Shown here in pieces: positions 1 to 26,766 of a DNA stretch of 64,000 nt. Below the pieces are notes generated by a model. It searched no databases. It was not told the origin of the DNA and was given only the letters and a program-made list of their open reading frames with translations. Within the stretch, counting starts at the first letter, position 1. Every line of letters begins with the position of its first letter. Made by a program: the position numbers and the translations under genes. Origin of the DNA: Gadus chalcogrammus (lineage: Eukaryota; Chordata; Actinopteri; Gadiformes; Gadidae); contig NC_079419.1 of assembly GCF_026213295.1 (NCBI RefSeq), positions 17,733,728-17,797,727 of the forward strand. Direction: 5' to 3'.

Positions 1-60
1 GTGGTGCTGGTGATGGGGATGGTGCTGGTGGTGCTGGTGGTGTAGGGCTCTGGTCCTCAC

Positions 61-11539
<11,479 letters not shown>

Positions 11540-11835
11540 CTGAGGAAAAACACAGAGTTCGGTGAACGCAGTTGTGAGTGTGTGTGTGTTTGTGTGCGTT
11601 GATATGCACATGCATTTCACAGTATATTGACATTAATTTACATTTTGACCGATTTCTGAGCAAATAGAATCCCACAAACTTGTCACAGCTATGGTTGTGT
11701 GTGTGTGTGTTTGTGTATGAGTATTGAAGTCCCATGCCACTGTGCAATTGCATGTCCGCCTGTATTTATTGGAACGCATATAGTGACATCTAGCAATATT
11801 TCTAAACATATAAGAACTGACAAACTGTCAGTGAA

Positions 11836-11966
<131 letters not shown>

Positions 11967-12517
11967 TGTGGTAGAGTGTGCGTGTGTGTGTCAGTGTGTG
12001 TGCATGTGTGTGTGTTCATTGTGTATCCGAGCATGCCATGACACAGCTAGAAGTGCAGCAGATTGAATGCCGCCACCAGTGGGGCTTTTACTTTGAAACC
12101 CCGTCTTCTAATTGTCTGCATGGAGGTCTAACGTGGGGCCGCTATTGTGAAGCCATTTGAATTAAATGTCATTCACAAAGATATTTACTACACTCTGGGA
12201 CAATGAGGCGTGGCCAGGAAAAGCTGCTCCCTGTAGGAATGTTCTTATGTTATTGTGTCGTCCATATGGAAGGAAGGGAGAGAGGTAGGACTTAGGGGTC
12301 AGCCGGTCAGCGATGCATGCTTTTCTCTAAAAGGTCGCAGTTCAAGCACGCTGTAAATCACCGAACTCCGAAATGGAGGGGAAAGAATTATGTCTTTTTT
12401 CTAACATTCAGAGGTTGTGGAGGGGTCATGGACACTCCAGCTCGAAGATAAACAAAAACCGACACACAAACACACACACACACACACACAAACACAGGCA
12501 CACACACACAAACACAG

Positions 12518-12552
<35 letters not shown>

Positions 12553-12695
12553 CACATATCAACAATATTATGCATCGCCAAGGAACTACTCACACAGACA
12601 TATATCCAGCACCACACGCATGGCTAAGAACCTTCTCACACACACACAGACCCACCCACCCACACAAACACACACAAACACATCCACACGCACAC

Positions 12696-12696
12696 A

Positions 12697-12760
<64 letters not shown>

Positions 12761-12762
12761 CA
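12696..12762. repeat. (CGCA)n tetranucleotide
   Basis: Regular ACGC repeats flanked by CA arrays; similar blocks occur at 13818-13883, 16514-16545, 47086-47178 and 53694-53798. Confidence 0.95.
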
Positions 12763-13819
12763 CACGCACACACACACACACACACACACTTACATAGAAG
12801 CCAACACACCCAAGCACATATAAATATGCATAGCCACCACCTACACACACTCAGACAAACACATATTCACTATCTCACTCTCTCGTTTTCCTGCACACAC
12901 ACATGCACACGCACACACACGCACATGCACACGCACACGCACACGCACACGCACACGCACACGCACACACACACACACAGACACGTTTATTATGTACACA
13001 GTTATTTCCATGCCATACATCTAGATGTAATTCACCTATGAAACTGAGCTAGTGGAAAAAACATTAGTGCAGGTAGGTTACAGCGAGGCATAAATTATAG
13101 CAGACACGTTTTACATTACACCCACACATTTGTTATTTATTCATTTTGATTTCCCGGTACCTCCTTTCATCAAAACAACACACCGCTGAGCCGAATCAAC
13201 TGCGCATGAAGCATCAACACAAGGGCAATTTATGAAAACGTAATGAATGCATAACACAGAAAATAGCGCAAGTTCGACTCTGAGACGAATCCTCCGAGAG
13301 TTGAGTTTTGTGGCTGAAATGACCGACACGTCGATCGATAGGAGAGCAAAAGGCAGGGAGAACGCTCTGCAGCACAGACAGGCTGTTGGCATGGACAATG
13401 TGAACATTGAATCCCCCGCCTGTCATCTTCGCCAGCCCCCCATTAATATCCCTTGATCCCCTCCTCTCTCTATCCCCTCCTCTCTCCCTCCATCACCTCC
13501 TCCCTCCATCCATCCCCCTTTCTACCCTCTGTCTGTTGTTCTTTACTCAAAGGAAAAATGCTACTAGTGTCGTAGCGCCGAGGCAGTTGCTAAGGTGACC
13601 ATGAAGGCAATTAGAAATATGCACACGCAGAAATCAGTGTTTTTTTTCCTTCTGTATGGGAAAATTTCACCGACACGGACGATGGCCCAGGCACACACTC
13701 ACACAACCACACACACATGGGCCGACACGAGTCCACACAAAGGGTTCACAGGCAGTCAAGCATATGTACACACAGACACACACACATGCATCTGCATCCT
13801 CGCACTAATGCCCACAACA

Positions 13820-13884
<65 letters not shown>

Positions 13885-14558
13885 ACACAAAGCTTTGTCA
13901 AGACAATGCAGGCAGGCACAAACTGCACATATATCGGCCTGTGTGCAGTTTGACTGACAGCTGTTTGATAGCTGCATGAGACAAATGTGGGCTGCAGATA
14001 TTCCTGTGGGGGTGGGGGTATGTGTGTTTGCGTGTATGTGTGTGTATGTGTGTGTGTGTGAGTGAGTGTGTGTGTGTCTGGTGTGTGTGCCTGTACGTGT
14101 GTGTCTGTACATGCACTTGTGTGTGCATGTGTGTGTGCGTGCGTGTGTTTGTGTGTGTGGGGGGGTTGCCGAGAGGTTGCTGAGGGGGGGGGGGGGGTCT
14201 TCAAAGGAGATTCAAGGCCGACTCAGAGGTTGTGGGTTTGGTTTCTGGAGCCCTCTCCCCTCATCATATGCAGGGAGGGGCGCTGCAGGGCGGGGGGAGG
14301 GGTGGGGCGGAGACGGGGGGAGGCTGGTCTGACTCTCCGCTGAGACTCTTGCTTAGCACTGATTAAGTCAGGCTTAGAGGCAGTGTCAAAAAGTACATTT
14401 ACATACTTGGAATGGATGCAATTAGGGGGAGAATTAAATGCAGTGATTTCTGATGCATTGAAGCTTGAGGAGACTATACTTATCTGGGATGTTCCCCTTA
14501 TGCATCCTATCTATTGAATGTTTAATGGCTTGTCTGCCTTTCTATCTTTCTGTTTGCT

Positions 14559-14830
<272 letters not shown>

Positions 14831-16479
14831 TGTGACCTGCAGCAAATCGTTCATGCGGTATCCTCATTAAGGTGTATATAAATCAAAGATATTGATTCCT
14901 AGGATTTAACATCAGGGCCAAGGCCAGAAGTACTTTGCGAATGGCCAGTGCCATGACATGGGAGGTATTTTCTTAAAAGCATATGCTGTTAAAGTGCTTT
15001 GAATTAGTGACTGTTTATCCATGAGGGTGGAAGAGGGATCTCAAAGATGCATAGCGAATGAGATTGAAACAGGAAAACCTTAAAACTAATTAGAAACATC
15101 AATTTCAGACTGCAACAATTGAAAGGTAAACCAAAGGTTGCCAAAGCAAAGGTTATGAAAAATAACTATAGATTAAAGCAGAAAACCGATTGAATCATGT
15201 GTTCGGTTCCCCATTATAAAGCCTGTAATTAAATAGTGTGACAACATTCACAACAGAGGGACTCGCCCAACGCCACAGCAACGCCGCACGAGCTATAGCC
15301 TCATCACCTTCACCCCATTAGCGAATCACCTGCTCTCCCTCGCATCATTAACCAATCGGGAGTGCAGGTGAAGGAGCATAATCACCGGCTGACCCCTTAT
15401 CAGTTTTGTCCATACGTTTATCCTCATTAGCCGGCAGCTGGCAAGATGCACCCTGTCGCGCGGCCTTGTTTTCTGCAGCGCGTCTCCATTCAGCCCGAGT
15501 GGAAGATCAGAGATCAAACGATCGGCTAGGAGTGGACACGGAAGGCGGAGAACGGGGAGGTTTGCCCTCTGTGGTCGACTGCGATGTTAACCAAACACAA
15601 ACGCTGTATCAACTGGAGATGGGCTAGGGGTGGCTGAGCAGAGGGTAGTGTGAGGTGGACGGGCTGTTTATATTGGTACGTGGGGAAGTAAGTGTTCCTT
15701 AAAAGCAAGAATCAATACCAGGTGGAGCATTTTCTATAAGTCAATAAGGGTGGGGTAAGAAATGGCAACAGAAAATGAGCATGAGTATATTCTGCAGATT
15801 CTACACAATGAAATATGGCTGTTGTATGAGTACAGTTGCTGACTTAATCACTGGCTACAACCAGAACTAGTCCTGAGTGTGTGTGTGTCTCTCTCTGTGT
15901 GTGTTTGCACAAGTGTGTGTCAACATTCTCTGTGTGTGTTTGTGGCTGGTATGTGCGTGTTGGTTTCTGTGTAATATAATTATTCAGGCATCGCTTAATG
16001 GCATTGGGTACTGGGCACTTGACTACAGCGGAAATCGATGTCCTGATGCATGGAATTGGACTTGCACGTCAATAGTCCCTGTGCCCATAAGTCTATGTGT
16101 GGCTGTGTGTGTCTGTGGCCATGTGTGTTGGTTTGTCTATAATGTTATCATTCACACATTTGCTAATGGCATTTATACCAGGCCCTTGAATATAGTGGAC
16201 ATTTGTGTCCGGATGTGTAGAAAAGAATGTGTCCTAGTGAATCTTCCCTCCAGGACAAATTATCTCTCTCTCCCTCTATTGCCCTCTTCCTTCTATCTCT
16301 CTCTCTCTCGTTCTTTTCCTCTGTCTGTCCGTCTCTGGCTAGCTGCTGCAGCCGCTCTATTCTGTGCCTTTGTTACCGTAGCAACCGATAGCAAAGCTGG
16401 GAAGAGACTGTGTGTTGCAGTGGATGTAAAAAAGTAGGAGGGTGGGTTCTCCTTCTAACACAAACAAGCCCACAGACAC

Positions 16480-16935
<456 letters not shown>

Positions 16936-17878
16936 GATGGAGGGTGAGAGAATAAAAGCTAAAAGACTAAAATAGAAGAAAGCATTTTGTGTAATCCGCA
17001 CACATTGATTGCCGGCCCTGTGCGCATTTTAAATCAATAGGTCAACGCTGTTGTACAAAATAGTGATGTATACGTACAGAGTGGTCCATTCTCACCATTC
17101 CCTGCTCTGATAACATTTTCAGTTGGAGTAATTGATTTGCAAAACAATTCATATTTCAGCTTTATATGTAACATTGTTAGGATGGGATGTTGGTGCCTGG
17201 TCTACATCTTAACAGCTGTACAATTATACATTTTACCATCAATCATATTAATCCGGCACTTGGACTGCAGTAAACACATCTATGCACACACACACACACC
17301 TCCAAGACCAATTCAGTGATAATTTACAATGACACAGGAACATCTTCACCTCACCTCAAAAAGATAGGTGTGTCTAAAGCGTCCACAAGATGTGTCTCCT
17401 GCTCTCCTTTAGGTCCTCCTATAGGCCTGCTCTTGGAGGTTAAAAGCCTTAAATAAAGCGCTGTATCCCCGGGACAGACACGGAGACAGGGCATCGACTG
17501 GGAGAAGTGGGTCACCTTCACACTCTTCTCCACTGTACCCGGAGTGTGTGTTCATTAATGCACTTCAAGGCGATTCCCTTGCCTTTTGGAAGTTTTCCAT
17601 TGCTGATAACTAGCATGCGGCATCTGAGTCCGTCTTAGAACTCTCCCACATTTGTGTATTTTACACACACGCCAAGCCTCAAAGATGACAACAACTGCAC
17701 ACACACGCAGAAAGGCAGGCATGCACCTGCCTCTTCATTGATGTCGGAGGAGTCACTAAAATTTGGTGGAATAATGCATGGATCTTTTTAGACTATTTTG
17801 CGGTTTGGGTCCCAACTGGATTGAGTTTAAAGAGCAAACATGCTTTAAAGACAAACAAAGACATGATATTTGTGCCTG

Positions 17879-18020
<142 letters not shown>

Positions 18021-18574
18021 CGCACACACAAAACGTTATCTGATGAAGTTGGTAGTGATATTCCCATAAGTTGCATCGGCTGTCATCGGAGTCTAAGTCT
18101 AATCAGAGTTAAAGGAATCTGCCTTGGTATCGTTAAATATCCTAATACACAATTCAATCTCCAGGCTCATTTATATGCTAATGTAAAAAAGCTCCTCTCT
18201 GCATACTGCCTTGATACAGCCATAAGGAACGTGTAGGCTAGTTAGCATGAGTGAGACGTTTGTGTGTTTGTGTTTGTGTGTGTCTGTCTGCCCATGCGTG
18301 CATGTATGTGCGTTTGTAAGAATTTATTGAGGGTGGTGGCATGCAGGCAGACGAGAAGAGAAGGAAGCAAGGAAAACGCCCTGGGATTGTGAGACAGAGA
18401 GACGGACCAGCAGGCACAAAGACACACAGACACACAGACGCAGGGATACAGGAACACAGATAGCGATGGAGGAGTGAGAGGAGATAAGGGACAGCAATGA
18501 AAGAGAATAGAGAAGAGGAGATGAAATGATACAGAGGACAGGCCAAATCATGAAGGGAGCGACACAGATCTTGG

Positions 18575-18578
<4 letters not shown>

Positions 18579-18638
<60 letters not shown>

Positions 18639-18896
18639 CCCCTTGGGTTAGTGCCATAGGTAATTAAAATAGGGTGGACAGCACTGGAGACCAGCCAGAG
18701 CTATACATGAAGGAAGAGAGCGACAGAAAGACGTCTGAAGAGTAAGCAATAGACACACAGCCACGCGAGAGAGATGGACACAGAGATAGAGATATCGAGA
18801 GAGTCAGAGATACAAGCATTGAGAATAATAGAGGGAGAGAGCAGTAGGGAGCGATAGAGATCGAGGCAGAGAGGGAAAGATAGGAAGGGAGAATTG

Positions 18897-18985
<89 letters not shown>
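18579..18985. repeat. (GA)n arrays
   Basis: Two GA runs (18579-18637 and 18899-18985) separated by GA-rich unique sequence. Confidence 0.95.
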
Positions 18986-18987
<2 letters not shown>

Positions 18988-19432
18988 CGAGGGAGGGTTA
19001 GAGAGAGACAGATCCATCTCTTCTCAGACTTCCCCACCAATCAGTTCCTATGCCTGGAGCTATAGGGCTGCTGGTGGAACACGCAGAGCAGCCTATGGGT
19101 GCAGCTAACAGCCCCTTGCAGGAGAACTATGGTTTAAGGAATCTCACGGTCACCATATACACTCGCACAAAACAATCAATCACATCCATAAACTCACGCA
19201 GACACAAGCTTAGGCAACCAAATGAGCAAATAATTACGTGTAGTTTTAATGAAAGCGAAAGGCTTGCAGCCCTTTTCACACAATCCACCCACCCCTCCCG
19301 CCATGCTCCCCACGTACACAAACTGCAGACACACACATACACACACTGTCACACACACATATGCAACTAGAAACAGGTATAGACACTGACACACACGCAC
19401 GCACACGCACGCACGCACGCACACGCACACGC

Positions 19433-19498
<66 letters not shown>

Positions 19499-19925
19499 GC
19501 ACCCTCACTCACACACGCACACACACATGCATTTACAGTGATGTGCCACGCCGCAGCAAGGGCAAACGCTTCTAACCGCGGCTTGACTGCAGCAAGCAGC
19601 ACATATACATTCACCGCACAGCCCCGCGCTGGAGGCCAACGCATGAGTATGCAGCACACACGCTCACACACACTATGAGCACAGAGCCCGGCGCATTGCT
19701 TGGCCGTCAGTCACTTGGCTTTTGTGTAGCGGTTTGAGTTCAGGTGCAGAGACGCTGGCGGACGGGAAAAAATTTATTGCCGGTGACCTGATAGTGTTCT
19801 TCAGGGGAGGAGGATGCGGCTTCGCAGAATAGAACGGAGGAACGGGGGAACGCATTTATCGTCTGATCGACTTCGCCCGCGTTGTGCACTAACTGGTGCC
19901 TGTTACAGACACGCACACACGTAAG

Positions 19926-19963
<38 letters not shown>

Positions 19964-20201
19964 CATGCAGCAGAGTGCATGCACATCTACACACAAACCA
20001 GCAGCAGGCACCAAAGAACAGGACACATTCTCGTGTCTGTAAACAGTCACACCAGCAAATCTACGGTTCCCGTTGAGGGACTCGGCCATGAGGTTTGAAA
20101 GCAGTCAACGGTCACATGTCTCGGACACATTCTGGTAAACAAAAACAGATCCTAGACCACCAAGGTAAGATTATTATTCATAATCAATAAATATCAACAA
20201 A

Positions 20202-20251
20202 GATCTCAAGAATATGTGATGATATTAAATACATCACATATTCTTAAGATC
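20202..20251. repeat. 20-bp inverted repeat with 10-nt loop
   Basis: Arms 20202-20221 and 20232-20251 match at 19 of 20 positions (single C versus T difference), loop ATATTAAATA, within AT-rich unique intron sequence. Confidence 0.85.
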
Positions 20252-23200
20252 CTTTTGCCCCCATTCCTCGTTGACTCATGAGTGTGGCCTATGCCAGGCG
20301 TGCTACGATGGTGCCTGTGATAAATCCACTGTATTAATATTCTAAAGTGGCAGGCATGCCAACGTCTCAAAAGCAATTAGTTATATATTCAGAGTGCTGG
20401 TGCAAGCAGGCGCTGTGCGAGGAGAGTTTGGTGACCAAAGATATGCTGCCGTTGTGATCACCTGTAATGAAGATAAATATAACTGTCGCAAGCCGCACGC
20501 CAACAGTATCACAGCTCACGATGGGGGTCTCACTGTGCCTGCACATGCACTCTCTCTCTGTCTCACTCTCACACACACACACACCGACCTGTACCCAGTT
20601 ATAAGCACATACAAACACACACACTAACACAAGCACAGACATGAAGCAAGTTACATACGCACACCCGACATACATACACACACATGCATGGACACACCCC
20701 AAGCAAACACAAAGACACATGAACAAAAACACACACACACACACGCACACGCACACACACACACATACACATACATGCGCACGCACACCCCCCCCCCCCC
20801 ACACACACACACACACACACACAGACACACAGACACACATACACACGCTGAGGCAATACCTCCCGCGAGGGTCCTTTGTCTAATTGTGTTTCTGCTGTAT
20901 TTTGCTCCACCCCTCTCAGTTGTGTCTAGGCCCACACTTGCTGGAGGAAAGCTGTGATTGTCTGAAGAGGGGGTGTGTGGAGGGGCAGAATAAGGGAACA
21001 GGAAGAGAACAGAAAGATTAACAACAACAGGCTTCACCAGGCTCCTTCACCATCTTCAGTTGTTGAAAAAAGCCAGAAAGGACTTGGCTTGTGCTGAAGA
21101 AAGGCCTCTAAATCCCCCTGGCTAAGCCGACATAACAAAGGCCCGTGTTTGGCTTACTGGCTAACAGAATGCGTTGGACAACCAAAGTGAGCAAAATGTG
21201 AGGAGACAATGCAGGCATTAAACATCCATATCTGAACATGTATATCCTCACCCAAGCTCACTGCGTGTATGCGTCGGGGATGCGTATGTGTTTCTTTCAG
21301 GGTTTTTTTGACAGTCAGATTAAGACCGGAAGTTTATGTATGGATGTTTTATCTGGAAGGGGAATCCAGCTAAATGTATTTTGTTTAAAGGTCATTCACA
21401 TGCAGATTGACAGGTTGGTATCCTATCATGTGCTCGTGCACATGTTGGTGTCGCGCTCACGTGCACCGACTGGAATCAGCTCACGAGCAGCCTTCTGGGA
21501 GCATGTAGGAGGGATTCTAGTTCAAGCAAAACAATGTGATGCTGTGAACGCCTCTATCCGTTAAACAAGCCAACTGCATTAAATAAATTTCAGGGGGTGG
21601 GTTTGCTCAAATAGATAAACCCTATGCTGTGGAATAGATAATGCTAGTCCACTTACTGTAACAGTATTTACTGTTGCCAATGCATTTGCAGCTGTAATGC
21701 ATCTCAGGTCATGTAATTACAGGAAATCCTATTTCACTATCTCATTTCAAATCATCCTTTAAGTGAACATGTACATGTTCATAAGCTTGTCATTGTCATT
21801 TCATACCTGCACATATCCCAAATATATTCATACCCTTACCAAGCACGCAGTTGTGCGCGGGGATGCACACACACACACACACACACGCATGCACGCACAC
21901 ACACAGCGGTATACATCTCATTAGCACACAGGCTATCGTCCCACTGAATCCAACCATTAACGTGTATGCTAGCCAGCATGCAGATGCCTGCGCAAACGTG
22001 TTGTCATCATTTCGCAACAATGCTGCGAACACACAATTTGCACAGGAATGCAGCGACAGTAGCCGGCTTCTAATGGGAAGAATCAATGACGACAGAACAC
22101 ATTAGACTGAAGGTGAAGGATGGATGCATGCTTGGAAACAGCCGCTTCACGAGACCATGGCCGCAGGGTAACTGTTGTTGATAGCTGTAACCGAATCTAC
22201 ATGGATCAACTTTACTCCTATTAGATCAGGGTGGCAGCTTGTTCAGGGGCGGTTTGGACAAAGCCATTTCTGTTCATTTGCATACCTGTTAAACCTCAAA
22301 CATGCCCATTATTTTGCTGAAAGGTTGTTTTGGCAATGTATTGAATGCATTCTCATTAGCTGTTTAAAAAGGTTTTTTTTTTTTAAAAAGCTTTGTGGAT
22401 ATGTGTGCTCTGCCAGTTAAAGATTAACCCATTTCAATTGAAGGAAAAGCAGCAGTCTGAGCCAATAGCAGACATATGGCCATTGAGATATTTTTTACAG
22501 CAGATTTAGGACTAAAGACTTTCAAAGAAACTCTTAGATACACACTGGGATGCTGCGTGTAATTTGAATATTTGAACAAAGCCAGTCTAAAAGGCATTGG
22601 CCTACCTCTGATGGTAAGCATTCCTTACTCAGATCACTTCAAACAGACTTTGTTATGTCTTGTGGATGCGCTCAAGACCTGCGCAACCGAAACAGCAGAC
22701 AACTGACGGCAACATTATCCTTAAGGGATGGTTAGCTACCTTCAGCTGTGCTAGCATAGCATTGATAAAAGCTTTTATTTAAGGTTGTTCTCAACATCTA
22801 GGGACAAAGTGATGCACACCACTCATTATGCATTCTAAAAAGAAACAACCCATCATGGCTGCATGATCATTTGTTTTCCATTTAAACAGGAGTCGTTTTT
22901 CTGGCCGACCAAACCTCAATCTCCAAATGATCCCATGGATATAGCACAGCCTTGGTCAAACAGAGCAGAAAACGACTCATTCCCTGCTAGAAGCCAGTAC
23001 AACTTTTGGTTAAAAATGCAGTCTTTACACATATGTTCTTTAGTCTACAAGCTATGCACGGTATTATAGCCAAGCTCCTATAGCACCCCGGCGATGAGTG
23101 TGTGTTTTTGTGTCTGAGAAGCAGGGAAAGCAATTTGTCACTGTTATATGGCGTGTTCTCCGCTGATAGCGGATGCCAGCAAAAAGGGAAACGTATCTCT

Positions 23201-24058
23201 GTCCCTCGTCCCCCGTTGTAATCGTATTCAATTAGAAGATATGTACACAAACACACGCACACACACACACGTGCACACAAACACGCACACTCACACACAC
23301 AAACACACACAGTATGTAGATTGTCAGCCATACCAATTTTAATCCCGGGACGACATCTCTGCGCTACCCCCCCACACATTAATGCACGGTTAATTGACTT
23401 GTGTTGTGTGTAACAACGTTAATACAAATTCAACGCTACAATTAACTGCTTTTTTTCCTCTTTTCTTGATGGCTCCTGTTTGGGCTTAGCCTGTGTGTGA
23501 TTGAATGGGGCCCGAGGTGATCAATAGAGCTCATTAAAGGTCCCCGTGGGCCCTCCAGCTCACTTAGATTGCCTTTACCAGCGTTCCCACTCTAGCTTAT
23601 AGGTCGCTTGCTAGCTTGTAAGCAGACCCGGCGATGTGGCGTGGTGGCATAATTACATTTTAAATTGAATTAGTCAGTCTTAACATGGCACATGCACTCT
23701 TCCCCCCCATGTTTGGATTTAGGTGTTATACACACACGCTCCAATTGACCAATTCACAGAGAATAAAAAAGTAAAGGCGAGTGTTTAGCAGGCCGCCAGC
23801 TGTTATGTGAGGGATTTACTTCACACATTACATCTCTTTTGGGGTTGAAACTGTGTTGTTGTGGTTTTATGTTCCAGGATGGAGGGTGGAAGGGGGGGGG
23901 CGGGTGGGTGGGGCAGGAGGATGGGGTGGTGTGGGTGGGTGGATGGGCTGGGTTGGATGTGCAGGATGATGGGGTAGATGTGTGGAAGGATGGGGTGGTC
24001 TGGGTGGATGGATTGCTGGGGTGGGGTGGGTAGGAGGATGGCCGTCATCAGTCACCTG

Positions 24059-24733
24059 TCCCCCCCCCCCCCCCCCCCCCTAAAGAAGTGTTTGGTTGGG
24101 GAAGAAGTGTGTGTGTGCACCTGTTGTTGGCTGGAGGGTGCGTGGTGCGTGGTGCGTGGTGGGGAGGAGCACCTGCTGCCAGGGCTGTGAGGCTGTCTGT
24201 GCTGGGCGGCCCGGACAACAAGGAGCACCATTGACTGGAGCTCAGACGTCCACAGGCCCTCTTTCCCTCTCCGCTGCCCTAACTTCTGCCCGCGACGTTT
24301 CGTCCTCTCCACAAGTTCTCATGGATTCGCTCTGTTTATTAGGGGGGGGGGGGGGGGGGGGGGGGGGTATAGTCTCCTGCTTTGTCTTGTTTGTTGTATC
24401 TGTCGGTTCCCGCTTCTGGAGATAGATGTTAACGCCAACATCAACAGAGAGATCTTAATAGTAAAGGGGGGGAATTTAATAAGCCTTATCGTAATGTGGG
24501 GTGAGTTGTAAACAATACATATTTGGGTAAAATGAGAAGCAATCATCATAATAAGTCGGGACGGCACTAAGTGACTGTTTTACTTTTAAACCAACCAGCG
24601 TGGCCCAGTTCCTTAGGCAGTTCAATTAGACTTAATACGTTTAGCCTACAGAGAATTGGGGAAAGAGGAGTTCCTGTCTCACTTAGACAAGTAATAGAAT
24701 TTAGATCATGCACTGCATCTTGTTTACATTTGG

Positions 24734-24829
<96 letters not shown>

Positions 24830-24835
24830 GGGGTT

Positions 24836-24876
<41 letters not shown>

Positions 24877-24910
24877 GGGGGGGGGGGGGTTGTGTGAGTG
24901 TGTGTGTCTG
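24059..24910. repeat. homopolymer C/G runs and (TG)n with G runs
   Basis: C run 24059-24080, G run 24342-24367, TG array 24740-24812 followed by G run 24813-24833, a second TG array and another G run 24874-24888; the second TG plus G-run unit with TTGTGTGAGTGTG looks like a tandem duplication. Confidence 0.9.
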
Positions 24911-25492
24911 TGTAATGGAGATGATTATTCCGGTGACTGGGGAACTAAAATAGCCTCTGATCTAAATGTGTATATACATTGCTGTATTTCTGAATCAAAT
25001 TAAATGTGGTGCTTTTTTATGTTAAAAGTAATGATCTAATCAGATAGGCCTAGGCTACATTAGACAGCCTAGTTCATCTTGAGTGTGTTGTCATTTTTTT
25101 TAATAACGCTCATTGAATGGCATTATTTACTCTTTAACAATTTGTGCCGACAACACAACCCACATACAAATGCTACTTTAAAACGAAGATGACGCAAGCA
25201 TTCCCATCGCATGCAACATGTGAAAAATAAAAACAATAGTAGCGAAATGAATATTAAGGTTACAGTTTTGTCAGACACAAAGATGACTTAATTTCCTTAA
25301 CTGCCCAGACACTGCGGTTTGCAACAGCCTCTCCGCCTAATAAAGAGTTTCTCGCTCAGGCTCTGTAATGCAGCACAGCGTTAGTCGCTAATGCAATTGG
25401 GCACATGCAATACAATCCCCCTTGCAACACATAGCGTCTCAGTGGCATACATCACGTTTATCTCCCCAATGCGACTCTAAAGCTGCACTCAC

Positions 25493-25760
25493 CACGGTGG
25501 CCAGGCGGCCAGGTAGAAAGGCTGTGTCAGGTGCTGTTGGACGACTGGCGTTCACCGCTCTTTCTTCTCTTGGATAATCAGGTGATTTTTCACTTCCTTA
25601 TGATTTTTTAAAAGCCCCCTTTTTCTTTAGTAATGGCAGCAGCAGCCCTACTGCCGTGCCTCACCTGGCTCTTGCATCTACGGTTTCTGCGCGCGTCCGT
25701 CGCATCAGCGTCCGTCTCTCAGGCGCGCACCGAACGACCAGTCAACCAGCCTATAGGCTA
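25493..25760 (-). promoter_or_regulatory. sema6b: candidate promoter and untranslated 5' exon(s) of sema6b
   Basis: Two strong minus-strand donors lie here: CCGTG/GTGAGTGC with exon end at 25493, and GCCAG/GTGAGGCA with exon end at 25675. The surrounding 25660-25745 block is CpG-rich (GCGCGCGTCCG), unlike the AT-rich flanks. A TTTTAAAAAATCA stretch near 25600 could act as a TATA-like element for a start upstream of the 25493 donor. Since sema6b needs at least one noncoding exon upstream of 11540, these are the best candidates, perhaps as alternative first exons. No transcript evidence is available; this is inference from splice-site and CpG signals. Confidence 0.35.
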
Positions 25761-26102
25761 TAATTCCCCAGAGGAACAAGGAAAGAACCACTAACTAATA
25801 ATACACATAATTACCACATCGCCGTTGTCCATAGCACACGTCCTATCTGATCTCAGCCAGTGAGGTTATTCCTATTTGAATAACGATTGCATTGTTTTTG
25901 TAGTCCAAATGTCCAAATGTCCGCATATTACACAGTTTATATTATAGTGCATATATCCGGAACTATGCGCTTACTTATGAAAATGTAAGAGCGGCTAGAG
26001 TAAATGGTCAAGATCCACGGCTTGGTAACAGCAGGGGCCCCTATTTCACAAATACTAAAACACAGAATCCTGCAGTGAATCAATGATGAATGGGGGGCAT
26101 CT

Positions 26103-26103
<1 letters not shown>

Positions 26104-26196
<93 letters not shown>

Positions 26197-26203
26197 TCTC
26201 AAC
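26104..26203. repeat. (TC)n microsatellite between the putative divergent promoters
   Basis: Near-pure TC run of about 100 bp, located between the sema6b and abhd17a candidate start regions. Confidence 0.95.
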
Positions 26204-26499
26204 CGCTCTTGTATCTAGTTAGTTTGGCAATTTGATGATGCTGATCAATAAATATATTTTCTTTTATTTGGATGAATTCTTCAATTTCGTATATGAGTGA
26301 AAGGTAAAATTATCTACAAATAATAATCAAGTGAATTATTCTAAAGTGGCGGCCACTGCGGCATACACCCCGATGTAAGATGCCTATGTATGATAATGAA
26401 CAAATGCATTGTTTTTTTAAATGAGGGTTGAAGGGGCAGGCCACAGAGCAGCAGGGCGAGGGGCAGCGTTGCCAGATTGGGCCAGAAATCTGGCAACGA

Positions 26500-26766
26500 T
26501 GGTGAGGGGACGCAGCGACGGATGTCAAGGCCACGCCCTTTTCAAAGCTACTTCCGGATTACGCGCCCAGAAAGAGAAAAAAAATATCTGGTTGCTATGA
26601 AATGTAGCTAGCAGCTAAAGCTGGCTACCGCTTGACCGTCAGTTATCAATGCAACGCTGTGTTTAAATTACCCATGTCAAGACATAAGAAGAATTTTCCA
26701 AGTGTTGTGCTGCTTTTGTGTAACTATAGTAGCACACAATATTCCCGGCATATCCATTGTCAATTG
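26500..26766 (+). promoter_or_regulatory. abhd17a: candidate abhd17a promoter and untranslated first exon
   Basis: A KLF/Sp-type CACGCCC (about 26532) and an ETS site in the ACTTCCGG orientation (26550-26557) are followed by ACGCGCCCAG, a typical TATA-less housekeeping promoter. About 210 nt on, CAATTG/GTAAGTAG forms a strong donor (exon end 26766). The first coding exon of abhd17a opens with an acceptor (CCTCTCCAG, AG at 28044-28045) only six bases before its ATG, so an upstream noncoding exon is required; 26580..26766 fits with a 1.28 kb intron. Not confirmed by transcripts. Confidence 0.45.

Noticed and set aside
12290..12365. tRNA-like segment (GTCAGCCGGTCAGCG ... GGTCGCAGTTCAAGC)
   Set aside because: Resembles a worn SINE head, but without a recognisable tail; not enough to annotate.
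24096..24425. Plus-strand frame of 109 residues
   Set aside because: Composition driven by TG and G runs, no similarity or splice context recognised.
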